Shown here piece by piece: positions 4,891 through 5,662 of a DNA stretch of 5,662 bases. Source of the stretch: Oscillospiraceae bacterium (GTDB lineage Bacteria; Bacillota; Clostridia; Oscillospirales; Ruminococcaceae); contig JAHHTP010000052.1 in assembly GCA_020024615.1 (NCBI GenBank), forward strand, positions 1 through 5,662. Reading direction: 5' to 3'. The translations under genes were made by a program, and so were the position numbers. The notes under the pieces are model-generated. The model ran no database searches and had not been told where the DNA came from. It saw only the letters and a program-made list of their open reading frames with translations. Numbering within the stretch: position 1 is the stretch's first letter; each line of letters starts with the position of its first letter.

Positions 4891-5601
4891 GTGAAAAAAG
4901 AAGGATATACCGTGGGGCAGTGGTGCTGTCTGTGGTTCCAAAGTAACCAGTACAAATGGAATCCAAACACGAAGGGCGGCTATCACAATCTAATTGAACA
5001 TCACATCCTGCCAGCTATTGGGAACGTTCCACTGATGGGATTGACAGAGAATGTTGCCACAGATTTTTATGCTAAGTTGCAGCTGAACGGCTTGAGCAGC
5101 CAGACCATCCATTGTATCCACCTACTCCTGCGGCGGTGCATGGATGAGGCAGCCAGAGAGCATCTGATTCCCTTCAATCCTGTACGCAATTGTACTGTGT
5201 CCAAAAAAGAAGGGCACCCTCCCATCCGCCTACGATTGGGTCAGATCCAGCGTTATTTGAACACAGCGGAACAGTTTGATGCCCTTCCCATGATCTATGT
5301 TGGACTTACCAGCGGCCTACGGCAATGTGAACTCATCACACTGTCGTGGGCCGATTTTCATGTCCCGTACAAGTACATTCACCGTCGAGGTCGGCTGCTC
5401 ACACTGAATCCAAAGGCATCTCCCCTGTTGAAAAACATGAAACCCACAGAATCACCATATGTATTCCTCAACCCCAAAACGAACCGTCTATATCAGCTCC
5501 ACGAGTTCTATTATCTCCACAAGATGCTCCTGAAAAAAGCTGGGCTCCCGTGGGTGGCATTCCGTGACTTACAGCACCAGTGCATGGAGGTGGGAATATG
5601 A
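4891..5601 (+). CDS. Short tyrosine-recombinase-like protein lacking the C-terminal active site
   Basis: The 236-residue protein has the N-terminal core-binding (SAM-like) domain of phage-type integrases at about 5-95 (TVGQWCCLWF..., TKGGYHNLIEHHILPAIGNVPL) and the beginning of the catalytic domain, with the first catalytic arginine R144 in LTSGLRQCELITLSWADF. Full integrases run 350-400 residues and have HxLRH then a tyrosine. Here the corresponding block reads FRDLQHQ (224-230), with both the His and Arg of HxxR replaced, and the protein ends six residues later without the tyrosine. It is therefore unlikely to recombine DNA alone. The GTG start has AAGGAGG (4877-4883) 7 bases upstream. Its stop overlaps the next gene by ATGA, with a strong binding site there, so the short form looks like a maintained gene rather than decay. 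It may be a partner subunit or a degenerating integrase. Confidence 0.75.
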   Translation: MKKEGYTVGQWCCLWFQSNQYKWNPNTKGGYHNLIEHHILPAIGNVPLMGLTENVATDFYAKLQLNGLSSQTIHCIHLLLRRCMDEAAREHLIPFNPVRNCTVSKKEGHPPIRLRLGQIQRYLNTAEQFDALPMIYVGLTSGLRQCELITLSWADFHVPYKYIHRRGRLLTLNPKASPLLKNMKPTESPYVFLNPKTNRLYQLHEFYYLHKMLLKKAGLPWVAFRDLQHQCMEVGI

Positions 5602-5662
5602 CACTCTGGGAATACATCATCTACTGGCAAGATGCCCACGACCGTCAGAAAAGCAGACCCAC
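5598..5662 (+). CDS. Start of a following gene, possibly a second recombinase (partial)
   Basis: An ATG at 5598 overlaps the previous stop as ATGA and has GGAGGTG (5587-5593) 4 bases upstream, so it is a well-supported, translationally coupled start. The 21 visible codons read MTLWEYIIYWQDAHDRQKSR and then leave the window. A short start of the form LWEYIIYW is reminiscent of the core-binding domain of phage-type integrases. A second recombinase is therefore my best guess, but the fragment is too short to confirm. Confidence 0.55.
   Translation, partial: MTLWEYIIYWQDAHDRQKSRP

Noticed and set aside
4298..4966. 222-codon minus-strand frame opposite the SLOG gene and recombinase start
   Set aside because: It crosses two real plus-strand genes, their promoter and the intergenic gap, and its protein has no family features.

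Overview
The window looks like an accessory, mobile-DNA region from a Gram-positive anaerobe of the Clostridia (gut Oscillospiraceae or Lachnospiraceae type). This rests on strong AGGAGG-type ribosome binding sites, frequent GTG and TTG starts, and an IS3-family transposase and short SLOG and recombinase proteins of a kind common in those genomes. Species cannot be read from the sequence. Base composition is a clear mosaic: a G+C-rich insertion sequence, a very A+T-rich two-gene operon, then a module of intermediate composition.

Layout. Positions 1-139 hold the 3' end of an unrecognised plus-strand gene, followed by a short A+T-rich gap. Positions 221-1571 are a complete-length IS3-family element with imperfect inverted ends, transposase on the minus strand. 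Its orfA carries a one-base loss in a G run, while orfB keeps the DDE residues, and the orfA/orfB junction has a textbook -1 frameshift signal. The element ends only 13 bases past the stop of the next gene. Positions 1585-3784 (minus strand) form a two-gene operon: first a RelA/SpoT-type nucleotidyltransferase with a long C-terminal extension, then a DGQHR (DndB/ParB-like) protein whose start overlaps the first gene by 32 bases. The operon has its own promoter just below a terminator. Positions 3911-4216 (minus) are a small XRE-family repressor. Divergent from it are a SLOG-family protein (4331-4780), a short tyrosine-recombinase-like protein lacking its C-terminal active site (4891-5601), and the first 21 codons of a following gene that overlaps it by ATGA.

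How it may work together. The XRE regulator and the SLOG gene share a divergent promoter region with a palindromic -35 box and inverted and direct repeats that look like operators. The recombinase genes suggest this is one end of an integrated mobile element. The RelA/SpoT plus DGQHR pair is the most interesting cargo. Its coupled translation, compact form, A+T-rich composition and position between an IS and an integration module all fit a toxin-antitoxin or anti-phage system using a nucleotide-transferring effector. That role is inference; the domain calls are the firm part.
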